Source of the DNA: Streptomyces sp. NBC_01294
GTDB lineage: Bacteria; Actinomycetota; Actinomycetes; Streptomycetales; Streptomycetaceae
DNA length: 64,000 bases
Assembly (NCBI RefSeq): GCF_035917235.1
Contig: NZ_CP108423.1
Location: forward strand, 6,849,501-6,913,500
Direction: 5' to 3'
Part shown: positions 15,946 through 23,831 of the stretch, piece by piece
Layout: each line of letters starts with the position of its first letter
Position numbering within the stretch: the first letter of the stretch is position 1
Program-made: the position numbers and the translations under genes
The notes under the pieces: model-generated
Databases searched by the model: none
The model's input: only the letters and a program-made list of their open reading frames with translations
Told to the model about the DNA's origin: nothing

Positions 15946-16413
15946 TCACGCGGTCATGTGCCGCCACTTCTCGTGCACGGTGACGCGGGTGAGCCGCCAG
16001 CCGTCGCGGGTCCGGGCCAGCACGAAGGTGTAGCGCCCGGCCGCGACGAAGTTGGGCGAGGTCACCGAACCGTCGGCCTCCGGCCCTTCCAGCCGCATCG
16101 GATTGAGGAAGTCGGCCCGCACCTCGGCGCTGTCGCCGGGCGAACCGCCCAGGTCCTCGAGCCGGATCAGCCGGTTGACGATCAGGTGCTGGCGCACGGG
16201 GAAGAGCTTCATGGTCTCCGCGAGCCAGTCGGCGACCTGCCCGGCCGGCCCCTCGATCCCGCCGGCCGAGCTGTAGTCGGCCCGACCGCCGGCGGTGAAC
16301 AGGGCGCGGTACGCGGCCCAGTCGCCGTCGTCGACGGCCACCGCGTACCCCGTGACCACTTCGTCGATCGCCAGCCGGTCCATCACCGTCGCGAGATCCA
16401 CACGCTGAGTCAT
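15946..16413 (-). CDS. SnoaL/NTF2-like protein
   Basis: A 155-residue cone-shaped NTF2-fold protein. The opening 'ATVMDRLAIDEVVTGYAVAV' followed by 'DDGDWAAYRALFTAGGRADY' is the classic SnoaL_4 start, where a Tyr/Asp pair usually lines the pocket. The end 'YTFVLARTRDGWRLTRVTVH' is the matching C-terminal strand pair. Members include polyketide cyclases, dehydratases and small-molecule-binding proteins. No biosynthetic genes are nearby, so the substrate is unknown. It shares the strand of lnt but is separated by the tandem repeats. Confidence 0.8.
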   Translation of the reverse strand: MTQRVDLATVMDRLAIDEVVTGYAVAVDDGDWAAYRALFTAGGRADYSSAGGIEGPAGQVADWLAETMKLFPVRQHLIVNRLIRLEDLGGSPGDSAEVRADFLNPMRLEGPEADGSVTSPNFVAAGRYTFVLARTRDGWRLTRVTVHEKWRHMTA

Positions 16414-16483
16414 CGGGACAGTGTGGGGCTGCGCGGGCGCGACGCCAAGGGGCGTGCGCCCACCGGATCTTCTTGCGGGACGA

Positions 16484-16660
16484 TCAGTGACCGGAACGGG
16501 CCTCCCGCTGGCGGACCACGACGAGGAACGCGTCGCTGTCCAGATCCATGACCACCTCGGCCGGCACGCCCTCGCGCATCCGCTGCGCCGCGTACTCCTC
16601 GGCCGGCCAGCTCCCCCTCGGACTTCCGGCCGGAAAACGCTCCAGCACCACTCGACCCAT
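16484..16660 (-). CDS. Small hypothetical protein (58 aa)
   Basis: Fifty-eight residues from the ATG at 16660: 'MGRVVLERFPAGSPRGSWPA', then 'YAAQRMREGVPAEVVMDLDS', ending 'DAFLVVVRQREARSGH'. The mix of an amphipathic helix and a beta strand looks like a genuine small globular protein, and the upstream G-rich AGGGGGT could serve as a ribosome site. I do not recognise the family. It lies just beyond the hairpin that follows the stranded uppP 3' end, so it is the first undisturbed core gene left of the island. Confidence 0.6.
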   Translation of the reverse strand: MGRVVLERFPAGSPRGSWPAEEYAAQRMREGVPAEVVMDLDSDAFLVVVRQREARSGH

Positions 16661-16719
16661 GGGACACCCCCTGCTTGCTTGCCTTCCGGTCTCTTCAGGT
16701 CTCTTCAGGCACAACGACG

Positions 16720-16755
16720 CGGAAGCCGCCCGGGAACGTTCCCGAGCGGCTTCCG
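16720..16755 (-). terminator. Hairpin terminator following the stranded uppP 3' end
   Basis: Long palindrome CGGAAGCCGCCCGGGAACG with an almost perfect inverse complement, 30 bases beyond the stop of the truncated uppP copy. I infer it was the original uppP terminator before the island arrived. Confidence 0.75.
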
Positions 16756-16784
16756 GTTCACGCGAAGTGGTGGATCAGGGCCCG

Positions 16785-16925
16785 TTACGAGCCGGACTCA
16801 CCCGCGTGGGGGCTCAGCACGTCCGTGCCGATCAGCACGAAGAGCAGGATGCCCAGGAGGATCCGGTAGATCACGAAGGGCATGAAGCTCTTCGTCGAGA
16901 TGAACTTCATGAACCAGTTCAAGTC
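16785..16925 (-). pseudogene. uppP: Stranded 3' end of uppP
   Basis: Translated on the minus strand this gives 'WFMKFISTKSFMPFVIYRIL', then 'LGILLFVLIGTDVLSPHAGE' and 'SGS' and a stop. It is the last ~45 residues of UppP and almost the same as the end of the intact gene at 44909 ('...VLVGAGVLSPHAGESGG'). The DNA is identical for 59 bases (16858-16916) and similar but diverged to the stop codon. Immediately beyond 16916 the match to uppP ends. The fragment has no start of its own and is followed by a strong terminator, so it is the original chromosomal 3' end cut off by the island. Confidence 0.9.
16858..16916. other. Left attachment-site repeat (attL-like) of the island
   Basis: Fifty-nine bases, starting AGGATCCGGTAGATCACGAA, are identical to 44982-45040 inside the intact uppP. 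They mark the left border of the accessory island; the recombination crossover must lie within them. Confidence 0.8.
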
Positions 16926-17230
16926 GAGGTTCTGAGCGGCTCTGACCTGCTGTTTCCACCACTCTTCAAGATTGAATGGGAGAGCAGTGGGAGATGGCAC
17001 TTTCCGGTGCTCTCCCTCGCCGGCCACGAAGCGCAGCCACCTGGTTTCAGCGAATCGGCAATCTCCTGCTCCATGGTCAGGGGAACGTGCGAGCAGAGAC
17101 CTTCCACGCCGGCGACCTCGTGGCCCATGCGGGTCTCCACGGCTATGCGACTGTGCCGATCTTCGTCCAGCCACTCCTTGCCGCCGTGACGAAGCAGGTG
17201 CAGCCGCTTCCCGGCGTACGCGGTCGCAGG
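16919..17230 (-). pseudogene. int: Decayed tyrosine recombinase (integrase) C-terminus
   Basis: The minus-strand frame from about 17220 down reads 'KRLHLLRHGGKEWLDEDRHS', then 'RIAVETRMGHEVAGVEGLCS', then 'HVPLTMEQEIADSL'. This is the Streptomyces integrase pattern R-H-x(n)-W-x-D-E, then R-x-G-H-E-V-x-G, then a Tyr-containing 'Y(S/T/A)HV'. The Arg/His of box II and the Gly-His are present, but the position of the catalytic Tyr is Cys (TGC). No N-terminal or core-binding domain is recognisable upstream, where the frame runs into transposase-like residues. It reads toward the left attachment repeat, exactly where an element's integrase should lie. Confidence 0.6.
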
Positions 17231-17289
17231 GACCCCCGGAAGGGGACGGCGGGAGGTGACCAGCTGGGGCTGGTTCAGGCGGACCCTCG

Positions 17290-17405
17290 TGAACTCCGCG
17301 GAGGCCGGTCGACCGCGCGAGACGCGACGGCCTGCTCGACCAGGGCCCGGATCTTCGCGTGGGACCGGTTGACGGCCTGCTGGCCTTCGATCTGGCCACC
17401 CGCGC
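17290..17405 (-). pseudogene. Transposase C-terminal fragment
   Basis: A minus-strand frame gives 'GGQIEGQQAVNRSHAKIRAL' followed by 'VEQAVA', a segment typical of the last helix of IS5-superfamily (DDE_Tnp_4-like) transposases. It is joined to unrelated residues on both sides and has no catalytic part, so it is a relic embedded next to the integrase relic. Confidence 0.4.
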
Positions 17406-17534
17406 CAGCCCCGCCCGCCCCGTTCGGGCCAGGGGCGGGCCCGCTGAGACCCCCCAGGTTTGGAGTGCGCCGGCAAGGTCAGTGCCGGCTCCGACCACGT
17501 AGTTGCCCTGCGCCCGCCAGCCCACGTCACCTAT

Positions 17535-18452
17535 GAGCTCGTAACAGGATCTTGATGAGTTGTTCTGGTCAGCCGTGACCGGTGTGACGATTCGGCCGTT
17601 CGTGGTGGTGTGAGTACTCGGCCGTGGATCGTGGACGACGACTTGTGGGCACTGATTGAGCCGCTGCTGCCGCCCTGGCCGACGAGGTCACCAGGGCCGC
17701 GGCCGGTAGCTGACCGGCTGTGCCTGCAAGGCATCTTGTACGTGCTCTGCAACGACATCGCGTGGCAACTCCTGCCCCCTGAGCTGGGGTTCGGCTCGGG
17801 GCAGACCTGCTGGCGACGCCTGGAGCGTTGGCAGCAGGCCGGGGTCTTCGACCAGCTGCACCGACTCCTGCTCGCCGAGCTGAACGCGGCCGGCCGCCTC
17901 GACTGGTCCAGGGCCTGCGTGGATGGCTCCCACATCCGGGCGAAAAAGGGGGAGCCGACACCGGTCCGTCGCCGGTCGACCGGCGGAAGACGGGCAGCAA
18001 GCACCTCCTGATCTGCGACGGACGCGGCACCCCGCTCAAGGTCATCACGACCGCGGCGAACGTCAACGACGTCACCCAGACCCTCGCCCTGGTCGACGGC
18101 ATCCCGCCCGTGGCGGGGCGTCCCGGCCGTGGCGGGGCGTCCCGGCCGTCCCCGCAGGCGCCCGGATGCCTTGCTCGGCGACAAGGGCTACGACTCCAAC
18201 CCCAACCGCGAGGAGCTGCGTAAACGCCGGATCCTGCCGGTCATCTCCCGCAGGGGAGCCCCGAACATCAAGGGCATGGGCAAGCTCCGCTACGTCGTGA
18301 AGCAGACCTTCGCCCTGCTCCACCAGTTCAAACGACTCGCCGTCCGCTGGGAACGCCGCACCGAGCTGCACGACGCGTTCGTCTCCCTTGCCTGCAGCCT
18401 CATCTGCTGGCGACGCCTCAACAAGCCCGACTCATGATCGTGTTACGAGCTC
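17535..18452 (+). mobile_element. IS5-family insertion sequence (IS427-like)
   Basis: About 918 bp bounded by inverted repeats GAGCTCGTAACA(G/C)GATC, with TA on both outer sides consistent with a 2-bp target duplication. It carries one transposase reading frame broken by a -1 shift at an A5G5 run and by a 19-bp duplication. Confidence 0.8.
17610..18437 (+). pseudogene. IS5-family transposase, broken
   Basis: The first part (17610-~17945) reads 'PWIVDDDLWALIEPLLPPWP' and 'ICWQLLPPELGFGSG'-like residues up to 'DWSRACVDGSHIRAKKG', including the first catalytic Asp. The frame then changes by -1 at CGAAAAAGGGGG, a slippery run of the kind IS427-group elements use for programmed frameshifting. It continues as 'RKTGSKHLLICDGRGTPLKV' and 'TTAANVNDVTQTLALVDGIP' with the second Asp. 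A perfect 19-bp tandem duplication (18108-18126, 18127-18145) then shifts the frame again before 'DALLGDKGYDSNPNREELRK', which holds the rest of the catalytic core. The duplication is a true inactivating lesion; the first shift may be normal. Confidence 0.8.
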
Positions 18453-18948
18453 TACGCCTGGGAGACTCGCGTCCTGCGAGTTGGCGGACTCGTGGTCCTT
18501 CCAGGGCACGACCTATCACGCCCTGCCGGCCACGTTTCACAGCGGCATCGCGTGGCTGCGGGAGCAACCCAGCTTCCGGCGCTACGCGACCTTCTGGCAG
18601 CAGCTCCTCTGGGGGCGGGGAGGCTTCTACCTCAGTGATCGAGAGGTGCAGGAGTTTGAGTGGATGTCAAAGTACTCCGGAATCCCGCTAGATGAGATTC
18701 AGGCGGCGCTACTGGCCTTCGATCGATTCTTTCCCATACCAAATGGTTGGTTCATCAACGCTGGTTTGACCGATGTACGGATGGTCAAAATGGTGCCACT
18801 GGTCTTTCAGGGTGTCGGTGCACATCATCGGCGTGTGCAGTACGGCCTCGATGGTGGAAGTGACCTTTCCGTGCTCGCGCCGAGCTCCGCATACACCCTC
18901 AATGATCTTGCAAAGCGGATCAACTGCACCGTTGACTTCCTGCTGTAG
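18453..18948 (+). pseudogene. Unrecognised gene remnant cut by the IS5-like element
   Basis: After the right end of the IS a frame stays open to 18946-18948, with residues such as 'TTYHALPATFHSGIAWLREQ', 'RYATFWQQLLWGRGGFYLSD', 'VQEFEWMSKYSGIPLDEIQA' and 'YTLNDLAKRINCTVDFLL'. Codon usage is poorer in G/C at third positions than in the core genes. No start codon with a ribosome site is visible, so it looks like the 3' part of a gene separated from its beginning. I do not recognise the family. The antisense frames over 18709-19263 look like shadows. Confidence 0.3.
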
Positions 18949-19146
18949 TCGGTGCACCGCTGGTTCGATGCCAGGGTCGTGGCCGTGGAGCCTCCCCGTT
19001 GGGCGTGGATGGCCGTCAGCCGAACTCCCGAGTGTCCATTCCTTTGGGGCGGGTGCAGTCGAGCGTGTCCGGTGCGCATGCGGCGGCACGCAGCGCGGGC
19101 GCGGCGAGTGGCCGGCATCGCGTTCAGCCTGGTGAACCGCAGTGAA

Positions 19147-19190
19147 CATTCCCGCGTGCGCGGAGTCCGCTTCGCGCGCACACGGGAATG
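19147..19190 (-). terminator. Hairpin terminator after the first epoxide hydrolase gene
   Basis: CATTCCCGCGTGCGCG and its near-perfect inverse complement flank an 11-base loop about 70 bases beyond the stop of the minus-strand hydrolase gene. The region 18950-19259 holds nothing else I can recognise. Confidence 0.65.
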
Positions 19191-19259
19191 GCTCATGGGT
19201 GGCCGGGGACGGCCTCGTCGGGGTGGTGCGCCGCTGTTCTCTGTAGGTGATTCCCCATG

Positions 19260-20447
19260 TCACGGTCGGAGAGAACGGAGGCCCGTGCGTACCTCATCCA
19301 CGAAGATGGCCGGCTGCTCCCAGGCCGGGAAGTGTCCTCCTCTGGGGGGCTGGTTGTAGTGAACGAGATGGGGATACGCCCGCTCTGCCCAGCTTCTCGG
19401 AGGCTGATAGAGCTCACCGGGGAAGGCGCTCACGGCTACGGGGAGGGTGACACCCTTGGCGCTGAAGAAGGGCGTTCTGTTCTCCGCGTAGAGGCGAGCC
19501 GCTGAGATCGCTGTGTTCGTCAGCCAGAAGAACGTGATGTTGTCCAGGACGTCGTCTCGAGTGAGGCCATCGGACTCTCCACCGAACGCCCTGGGGATGA
19601 GCTCCAGTCCGGGGTCGAGCATGAACGCTGCAAGCCCTGCGGGTGAGTCTGCGAGGGCGGTCAGAGACTGGGGAAGCGACGCCATCATGGACGCGTACGT
19701 GACGTGTGAGTAGGCGGACGAGAGCTGCTCTACCGCGTGTTGCTCCTCTGCGGTGAGATCCGTACCAGTGGGCACCGGCTGTCCGCTCGCGAGGGCCTGA
19801 TCAATGTCGGGCGGAACGGCGCCGGCCATATTGGTGTGGAAGCCGACCAGTCCCTGAGGGGCCTGTACGCCCATCAACTCCGTGATGATTGCGCCCCAGT
19901 CACCGCCCTGCGCGGCGAAGTGTCCGTATCCGAGGCGCGCCATCAGTTCGGCCCAGGCGCGCGCAATGCGCTCTGGATTCCATCCAGTCTCAGTGGGCTT
20001 ACCGGAGAATCCGTACCCAGGTAGCGACGGCATAATGAGGTGGAACGCATCCGAAGCATCCCCGCCATGCTCCGTCGGGTTGGTGAGTGGGGCGATGATC
20101 TTCAGTTGCTGAATGATCGAACCAGGCCAGCCATGCGTCAGGATGAGAGGCAGAGCATCTTCGTGACGGGAGCGTACGTGAATGAAGTGAATATCGAGCC
20201 CGTCTATCTCGGTTGTGAAATGAGGGACACTCCTCAAGTCTTCCTCTACGCTGCGCCAGTCGTACTCGAATTCCCAGTAGCGCGCTAGATCCTTAATGGT
20301 TGCGAGTTGCGTCCCCTGCGACCGATCGTGGACCGTCTCTTTGTCCGGCCAGTGTGTCGCTTTGACGCGAGCGCGCAGATCTCTCAGTTCAGTGTCAGGG
20401 AAACTGAATTCGAATGGATGGATCGCTTCGTCGGTACGGGAAGGCAT
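19260..20447 (-). CDS. EHN-type epoxide hydrolase, copy 1
   Basis: A 395-residue alpha/beta-hydrolase with an N-terminal EHN domain ('IHPFEFSFPDTELRDLRARV', 'YWEFEYDWRSVEEDLRSVPH'). The oxyanion-hole motif is 'LTHGWPGSI', the nucleophilic Asp lies in 'AQGGDWGAIITELM', and the catalytic His in 'RGGHFPAWEQPA'. Two Tyr positions of the lid are plausible in 'SAARLYAEN' and nearby. Such enzymes, like microsomal and juvenile-hormone hydrolases, open epoxides to diols. The ATG at 20447 follows GAGGAG; the longer upstream frame is not used. It closely resembles copy 3 at 31591. It is divergent from msrB and followed by a hairpin. Confidence 0.88.
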   Translation of the reverse strand: MPSRTDEAIHPFEFSFPDTELRDLRARVKATHWPDKETVHDRSQGTQLATIKDLARYWEFEYDWRSVEEDLRSVPHFTTEIDGLDIHFIHVRSRHEDALPLILTHGWPGSIIQQLKIIAPLTNPTEHGGDASDAFHLIMPSLPGYGFSGKPTETGWNPERIARAWAELMARLGYGHFAAQGGDWGAIITELMGVQAPQGLVGFHTNMAGAVPPDIDQALASGQPVPTGTDLTAEEQHAVEQLSSAYSHVTYASMMASLPQSLTALADSPAGLAAFMLDPGLELIPRAFGGESDGLTRDDVLDNITFFWLTNTAISAARLYAENRTPFFSAKGVTLPVAVSAFPGELYQPPRSWAERAYPHLVHYNQPPRGGHFPAWEQPAIFVDEVRTGLRSLRP

Positions 20448-20971
20448 GAGGGGTCTCCTCGCCGCTGTCCCTGCCTGGTTTGGTGACCATTCGATGCTGC
20501 AGCTCACGGGTGTTCTTCGCCCCCGTAATGCTCCCCGGGTTTTCGCATGCGCTGCTTCGTGACGCACCCATCCGCGTCGGCCTGGTCGCAGTCTGGCGAG
20601 GTTGCACGGCAGGGGTGACGGGGATTGGGCTGGGCTCCCTGAAGGTGTGGCTGACTCGACTGCTGCGGGCGAGGTGGCTTCGATATTTCGGGCCGATCGA
20701 CTTAGTGCTTGCTGTCCAAAAGCATCGTACGGGGGTATTCTTCTCGCCTCTGACCTATGTGTCGCATATTCGCCTCTCTGTGTGGTTCGTCTGGCGGTGC
20801 GGTTCCGCTTGATGGGCGACTCGTCTGATCAGTTGGGACAGCGATACTCAGATTCCCATCGAGTAAGTAAGTGGAAGATCGTCTGGATTGCATCTCGTGA
20901 ACGTCGGCTTTCAGGTGATCTTTTCCGCAGTTCCTTTCCCTGTCTTCGTCTCCACTGAGGGACTGAATCTG
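20448..20971. promoter_or_regulatory. Long divergent intergenic region between epoxide hydrolase 1 and msrB
   Basis: 524 bases without a convincing gene, AT-richer than average, separating two divergent starts; the promoters of both genes must lie here. No clear palindromic operator could be defined by eye. Confidence 0.35.
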
Positions 20972-21376
20972 ATGTACGACATAGAGAAAACTGATGAACA
21001 GTGGCGTTCGGAGCTGTCCACCGAGGAGTATCAGGTCCTGCGTCACGCGGCTACGGAGCTGCCGTACACCGGGGAGTACACCGACACGAAGGCGAAGGGC
21101 GTCTACTCCTGCCGTGCCTGCGGTGCCGAACTCTTCACGTCCAGCGAGAAGTTCGACTCCGGATGCGGCTGGCCCTCGTTCTTCGACCCCAAGGACTCAG
21201 ACGCCGTTGAGCTGGCCGAAGATCGGTCCTACGGAGTGGTGCAGACGGAAGTCAGGTGCGCTCGGCGTGGGTCCCATCTGGGACATGTGTTCGACGGTGA
21301 GGGCGTTGCTACGCCGACCGACCAGAGGTATTGCATCAACAGCAGTTCGCTGCGTCTGGCGTCCAACGAGGTCTGA
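20972..21376 (+). CDS. msrB: Peptide-methionine (R)-S-oxide reductase MsrB
   Basis: A 134-residue MsrB that reduces the R epimer of methionine sulfoxide. The ATG at 20972 follows GAGGGA. The catalytic Cys121 lies in 'QRYCINSSSLRL', and 'GCGWPSFFDP' and 'GSHLGHVF' are the family motifs. The first zinc pair is Cys47/Cys50 ('YSCRACG'). The second pair, normally CxxC, reads Cys96-Ala-Arg-Arg99 ('VRCARRGSHLG'): one ligand is lost, a single T-to-C change from the usual Cys codon. The enzyme may be zinc-poor and less stable. Its partner MsrA is encoded 15 kb away at 36552 in the same island. Confidence 0.92.
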   Translation: MYDIEKTDEQWRSELSTEEYQVLRHAATELPYTGEYTDTKAKGVYSCRACGAELFTSSEKFDSGCGWPSFFDPKDSDAVELAEDRSYGVVQTEVRCARRGSHLGHVFDGEGVATPTDQRYCINSSSLRLASNEV

Positions 21377-21497
21377 CAAGGGCACGTTGCTGAAGGACCT
21401 GGGACTACCGTCCGGAGGCTGCCTCACCGCTGCTCGATGACGGCGCCTGTGGCCCATGCCGCGCCAACCGGGCCCAGCTGTAGCTTGCGCAGCCGGA

Positions 21498-21528
21498 GGC
21501 GGCCGAGTGGCGCGTGGACTCGGCCGCC
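21498..21528. terminator. Bidirectional terminator between msrB and epoxide hydrolase 2
   Basis: Perfect 11-bp stem GGCGGCCGAGT/ACTCGGCCGCC with a 9-base loop between two convergent genes. Confidence 0.7.
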
Positions 21529-21561
21529 GTGCCGGGCTATGCGGTGAGGAGACGGGTCGGT

Positions 21562-22761
21562 TCAGCGAAGTGACCGGAATCCCGTGCGCAGCTCGCTCAC
21601 CATGAGCTCCGGCTGCTCCCAAGCTGCGAAGTGTCCGCCCTTCGGCAGCCGGTTGTAGTGGATGAGGTTCGGGAATGCCTTCTCTGCCCAGCTCCGCGGA
21701 GCGGAGTAGAGCTCGTCAGGGAAGACGCTCACCGCCGTTGGGATGGTAACGCCCTTAACGGCGAAGAAGGCTGCCTTGTTTTCCCTGTAGAGGCGTCCGG
21801 AGGAGACGCCCGTGTTCGTCAGCCAGAACAGCGTGGCGTTGTCGCAGACGTCGTCGCGTGAAAGCCCTTCGTTCGCTCCGTCCACGAAGACCCGGCTGAT
21901 CAGTTCCAGACTGTCCCGGTCGTGGTCTGTCAGCCAGGCGGCCAGCCCGGCGGGTGAGTCCGCGAGTCCAGTCAGCGACTGAGGCCGCGATGCCATGATG
22001 TACGCGTAGAAGACGTGTGAGTACACGTACTTGAGCTGGTCTACGGTCTTCTGTTCTTCCTCCGACAGCGGCGGAGTGTCGGCCGGAAGAGGCTGGCCAG
22101 TCGCGAGGGCCTGGTCGATCGCTGGAGGGACGACACCGGCCATGTTGACGTGGATGCCGGCCAGAGCCGAAGCGCCCTCCAGGGCCATGAGCTCCGTTAC
22201 GACCGCACCCCAGTCGCCGCCTGCTGCCACGTAGCGCGTGTATCCGAGCCGTTCCATCAGCACAACCCAAGCCTTGGCGATCCGTTCCGTGGACCAGCCC
22301 GGTTCGCTGGGCCTACCCGAGAACCCGTAGCCGGGCATGCAGGGCACCACGACGTGGAAGGCGTCCTCGGCAGATCCACCGTGCGCAGTAGGGTTCCTGA
22401 GCGGCTCGATGATCTTGAGCTGCTCTACGACCGATCCTGGCCAGCCATGAGTGACGATGATGGGAAGCGCATTTTCGTGCGGCGACGGGGCGTGAACGAA
22501 ATGGATGTCGAGCCCATCGATTTCGGTCACATAGTTCGGGAAGGCGTTGACGTTTGCCTGCACCCTGCCGAAGTCGTAGTCGTTGCCCCAGTACTTAACT
22601 ATTGCCTGAATGGTCGCGAGGGGCGTGCCCTGCTCGACATCTGTGGTCGTCTCCTTTTCGGGGAAACGAGTTGCCTTGAGGCGGCGTCGAAGGTCGGCTA
22701 CGTCCTCGTCGGAGAAGTCGACGGTGAACGGTTGCACCTTCGTCTCTTGGGTGACAGACAT
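21562..22761 (-). CDS. EHN-type epoxide hydrolase, copy 2
   Basis: A 399-residue homologue of copies 1 and 3. The EHN domain reads 'VQPFTVDFSDEDVADLRRRL'; the oxyanion motif is 'VTHGWPGSVVEQLKII', the nucleophilic Asp is in 'AAGGDWGAVVTELMA', and the catalytic His in 'KGGHFAAWEQPELMV'. It differs more from copies 1 and 3 than those do from each other (for example 'APSPHENALPI' against 'VRSRHEDALPL'), so it is not a recent duplicate. The start has AAGGAG upstream. On the same strand lie two short ORFs and then the large LAL regulator, so the group may form a loose operon driven from upstream of 26663. Confidence 0.88.
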   Translation of the reverse strand: MSVTQETKVQPFTVDFSDEDVADLRRRLKATRFPEKETTTDVEQGTPLATIQAIVKYWGNDYDFGRVQANVNAFPNYVTEIDGLDIHFVHAPSPHENALPIIVTHGWPGSVVEQLKIIEPLRNPTAHGGSAEDAFHVVVPCMPGYGFSGRPSEPGWSTERIAKAWVVLMERLGYTRYVAAGGDWGAVVTELMALEGASALAGIHVNMAGVVPPAIDQALATGQPLPADTPPLSEEEQKTVDQLKYVYSHVFYAYIMASRPQSLTGLADSPAGLAAWLTDHDRDSLELISRVFVDGANEGLSRDDVCDNATLFWLTNTGVSSGRLYRENKAAFFAVKGVTIPTAVSVFPDELYSAPRSWAEKAFPNLIHYNRLPKGGHFAAWEQPELMVSELRTGFRSLR

Positions 22762-23204
22762 GTGAGTCTCCTTGCCGGCATGTCAAAGATGTGTGCCAGT
22801 GACCCATTCAGGTTCGGCCCTGTAAAGCGCGCTCGCCCCCGGGGAAACCCCGTGGGTCGCCCCCGGTGTAGTTGTACTTTCCGATGAGGAGCCGCTTATG
22901 GGCTAAGGCGGTGTCTCGCATGGCGATCTTCTCTGCCGCAGGGCCGTGGGAGCTCGGGGTGGGATTGCCTGTCAGGCTGGCCGGCTGGGCCGGCTGCCCA
23001 TGACGGTCGAGGTAGACGTGGACATCGCGTTCGGTCACCGAGGCGACATTGAAGGCTGGGACTGTGGCACTCGGGTTCGTCCACGCGAGGATCTCGCTGG
23101 CTCGGTCCCGATCTCCGATACCCGCCGGAGTGGCACAAGGCGCGATCGTGCGGCGTCAGCCGCGTTCGCTCCACCGTGCGGGCAGGCGAGAACTGCAAAA
23201 TTGA
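22762..23204. other. Intergenic region with only weak short ORFs
   Basis: Contains a minus-strand frame at 22808-23038 ('ERDVHVYLDRHGQPAQ', later 'KRLLIGKYNYTGG') without a ribosome site. It could be a relic or a short peptide gene; I cannot support a call. Confidence 0.3.
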
Positions 23205-23285
23205 TCAGAAGAGGTGCAGGAAGCATCCAATTGAGATCACTCCCGCAGCTCCGATCGACGTCAGCTTGATCAGGGTTCTCTGCAT
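23205..23285 (-). CDS. Possible 26-residue hydrophobic peptide
   Basis: A very short ORF, 'MQRTLIKLTSIGAAGVISIG' plus 'CFLHLF': a basic N-terminus followed by one membrane-length hydrophobic stretch. AGGAAGG lies 10 bases before the ATG, and 4 bases before an in-frame GTG two codons upstream (23291). It sits 78 bases after the 59-residue ORF on the same strand. The pattern is that of a small membrane peptide or type-I-toxin-like peptide, but no family is recognised and ORFs this short can be chance. Confidence 0.35.
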   Translation of the reverse strand: MQRTLIKLTSIGAAGVISIGCFLHLF

Positions 23286-23363
23286 CTTCACTGGACCTTC
23301 CTGTGGAGCGAGTCGTCATCAGAAGCGACCGCTGTCATGCCGTCGCGGGACGAAAGATGCGCG

Positions 23364-23543
23364 TCACAGCGCAACACGTACGACCCACTCGTCCACGTTG
23401 TAGTCGTCCCGCACTGAATCGTGAGTCAGCGGTGGGCGCTCTTCGACGGTGTCCTCTAGTCGTATGCGCTCCGGCAGGGTTGAGAAGCGCAGGGACCGCA
23501 CATCCTCGGGTGACAGTGCCGCTGAGGTTCCCAGCTCTTCCAT
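23364..23543 (-). CDS. Small acidic protein of unknown function (59 aa)
   Basis: The ATG at 23543 has an excellent ribosome site, AAGGAG with correct spacing, and codon usage is GC-biased, so this is probably a real gene. The protein begins 'MEELGTSAALSPEDVRSLRF', continues 'STLPERIRLEDTVEERPPLT' and ends 'HDSVRDDYNVDEWVVRVAL'. It is acidic, has no Cys, no signal peptide and no membrane segment. It lies between the LAL regulator and epoxide hydrolase 2 on the same strand. A leader-plus-core peptide precursor is conceivable, but no modifying enzyme gene is nearby; I do not assign a function. Confidence 0.6.
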   Translation of the reverse strand: MEELGTSAALSPEDVRSLRFSTLPERIRLEDTVEERPPLTHDSVRDDYNVDEWVVRVAL

Positions 23544-23785
23544 ACGGGCTGTCTCCTTGGTGCGCGCGCTAGGTGTAGCCACGCGCTTGTCTGAACAAAC
23601 GGAATAGGAGAATCCCACGCATCGTGTCACTGATCAAGACGGTGACGCGCCCCTGTGAGGCCTTCACACCGCTCCCAGCTTGCTGTTTCGCTGTGAGCTC
23701 ACATCGCGATCTGCCGGGCAGCCCAGTTGCGGCCCTGCTTCGGGCGATGCGTGTTCTGCGCGCTACTTGGTGTTCGTCTGACACA

Positions 23786-23802
23786 GCTTCCACCGTGGAA
23801 GC
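23786..23802 (-). terminator. Short hairpin after the LAL regulator gene
   Basis: GCTTCCAC/GTGGAAGC with a 1-base centre, 30 bases beyond the regulator's stop codon on the minus strand. Confidence 0.45.
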
Positions 23803-23831
23803 CACAAACATGTTCCTCTGAACAGCAAGAG

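Noticed and set aside
23364..23543. Lasso, lanthipeptide or graspetide precursor
   Set aside because: No Cys, no recognisable leader motif and no maturation enzymes nearby; kept only as an unknown small gene.
23624..23821. 65-residue plus-strand ORF with AGGAG upstream
   Set aside because: The spacing from AGGAG to GTG is about 13 bases and the residues are not protein-like.
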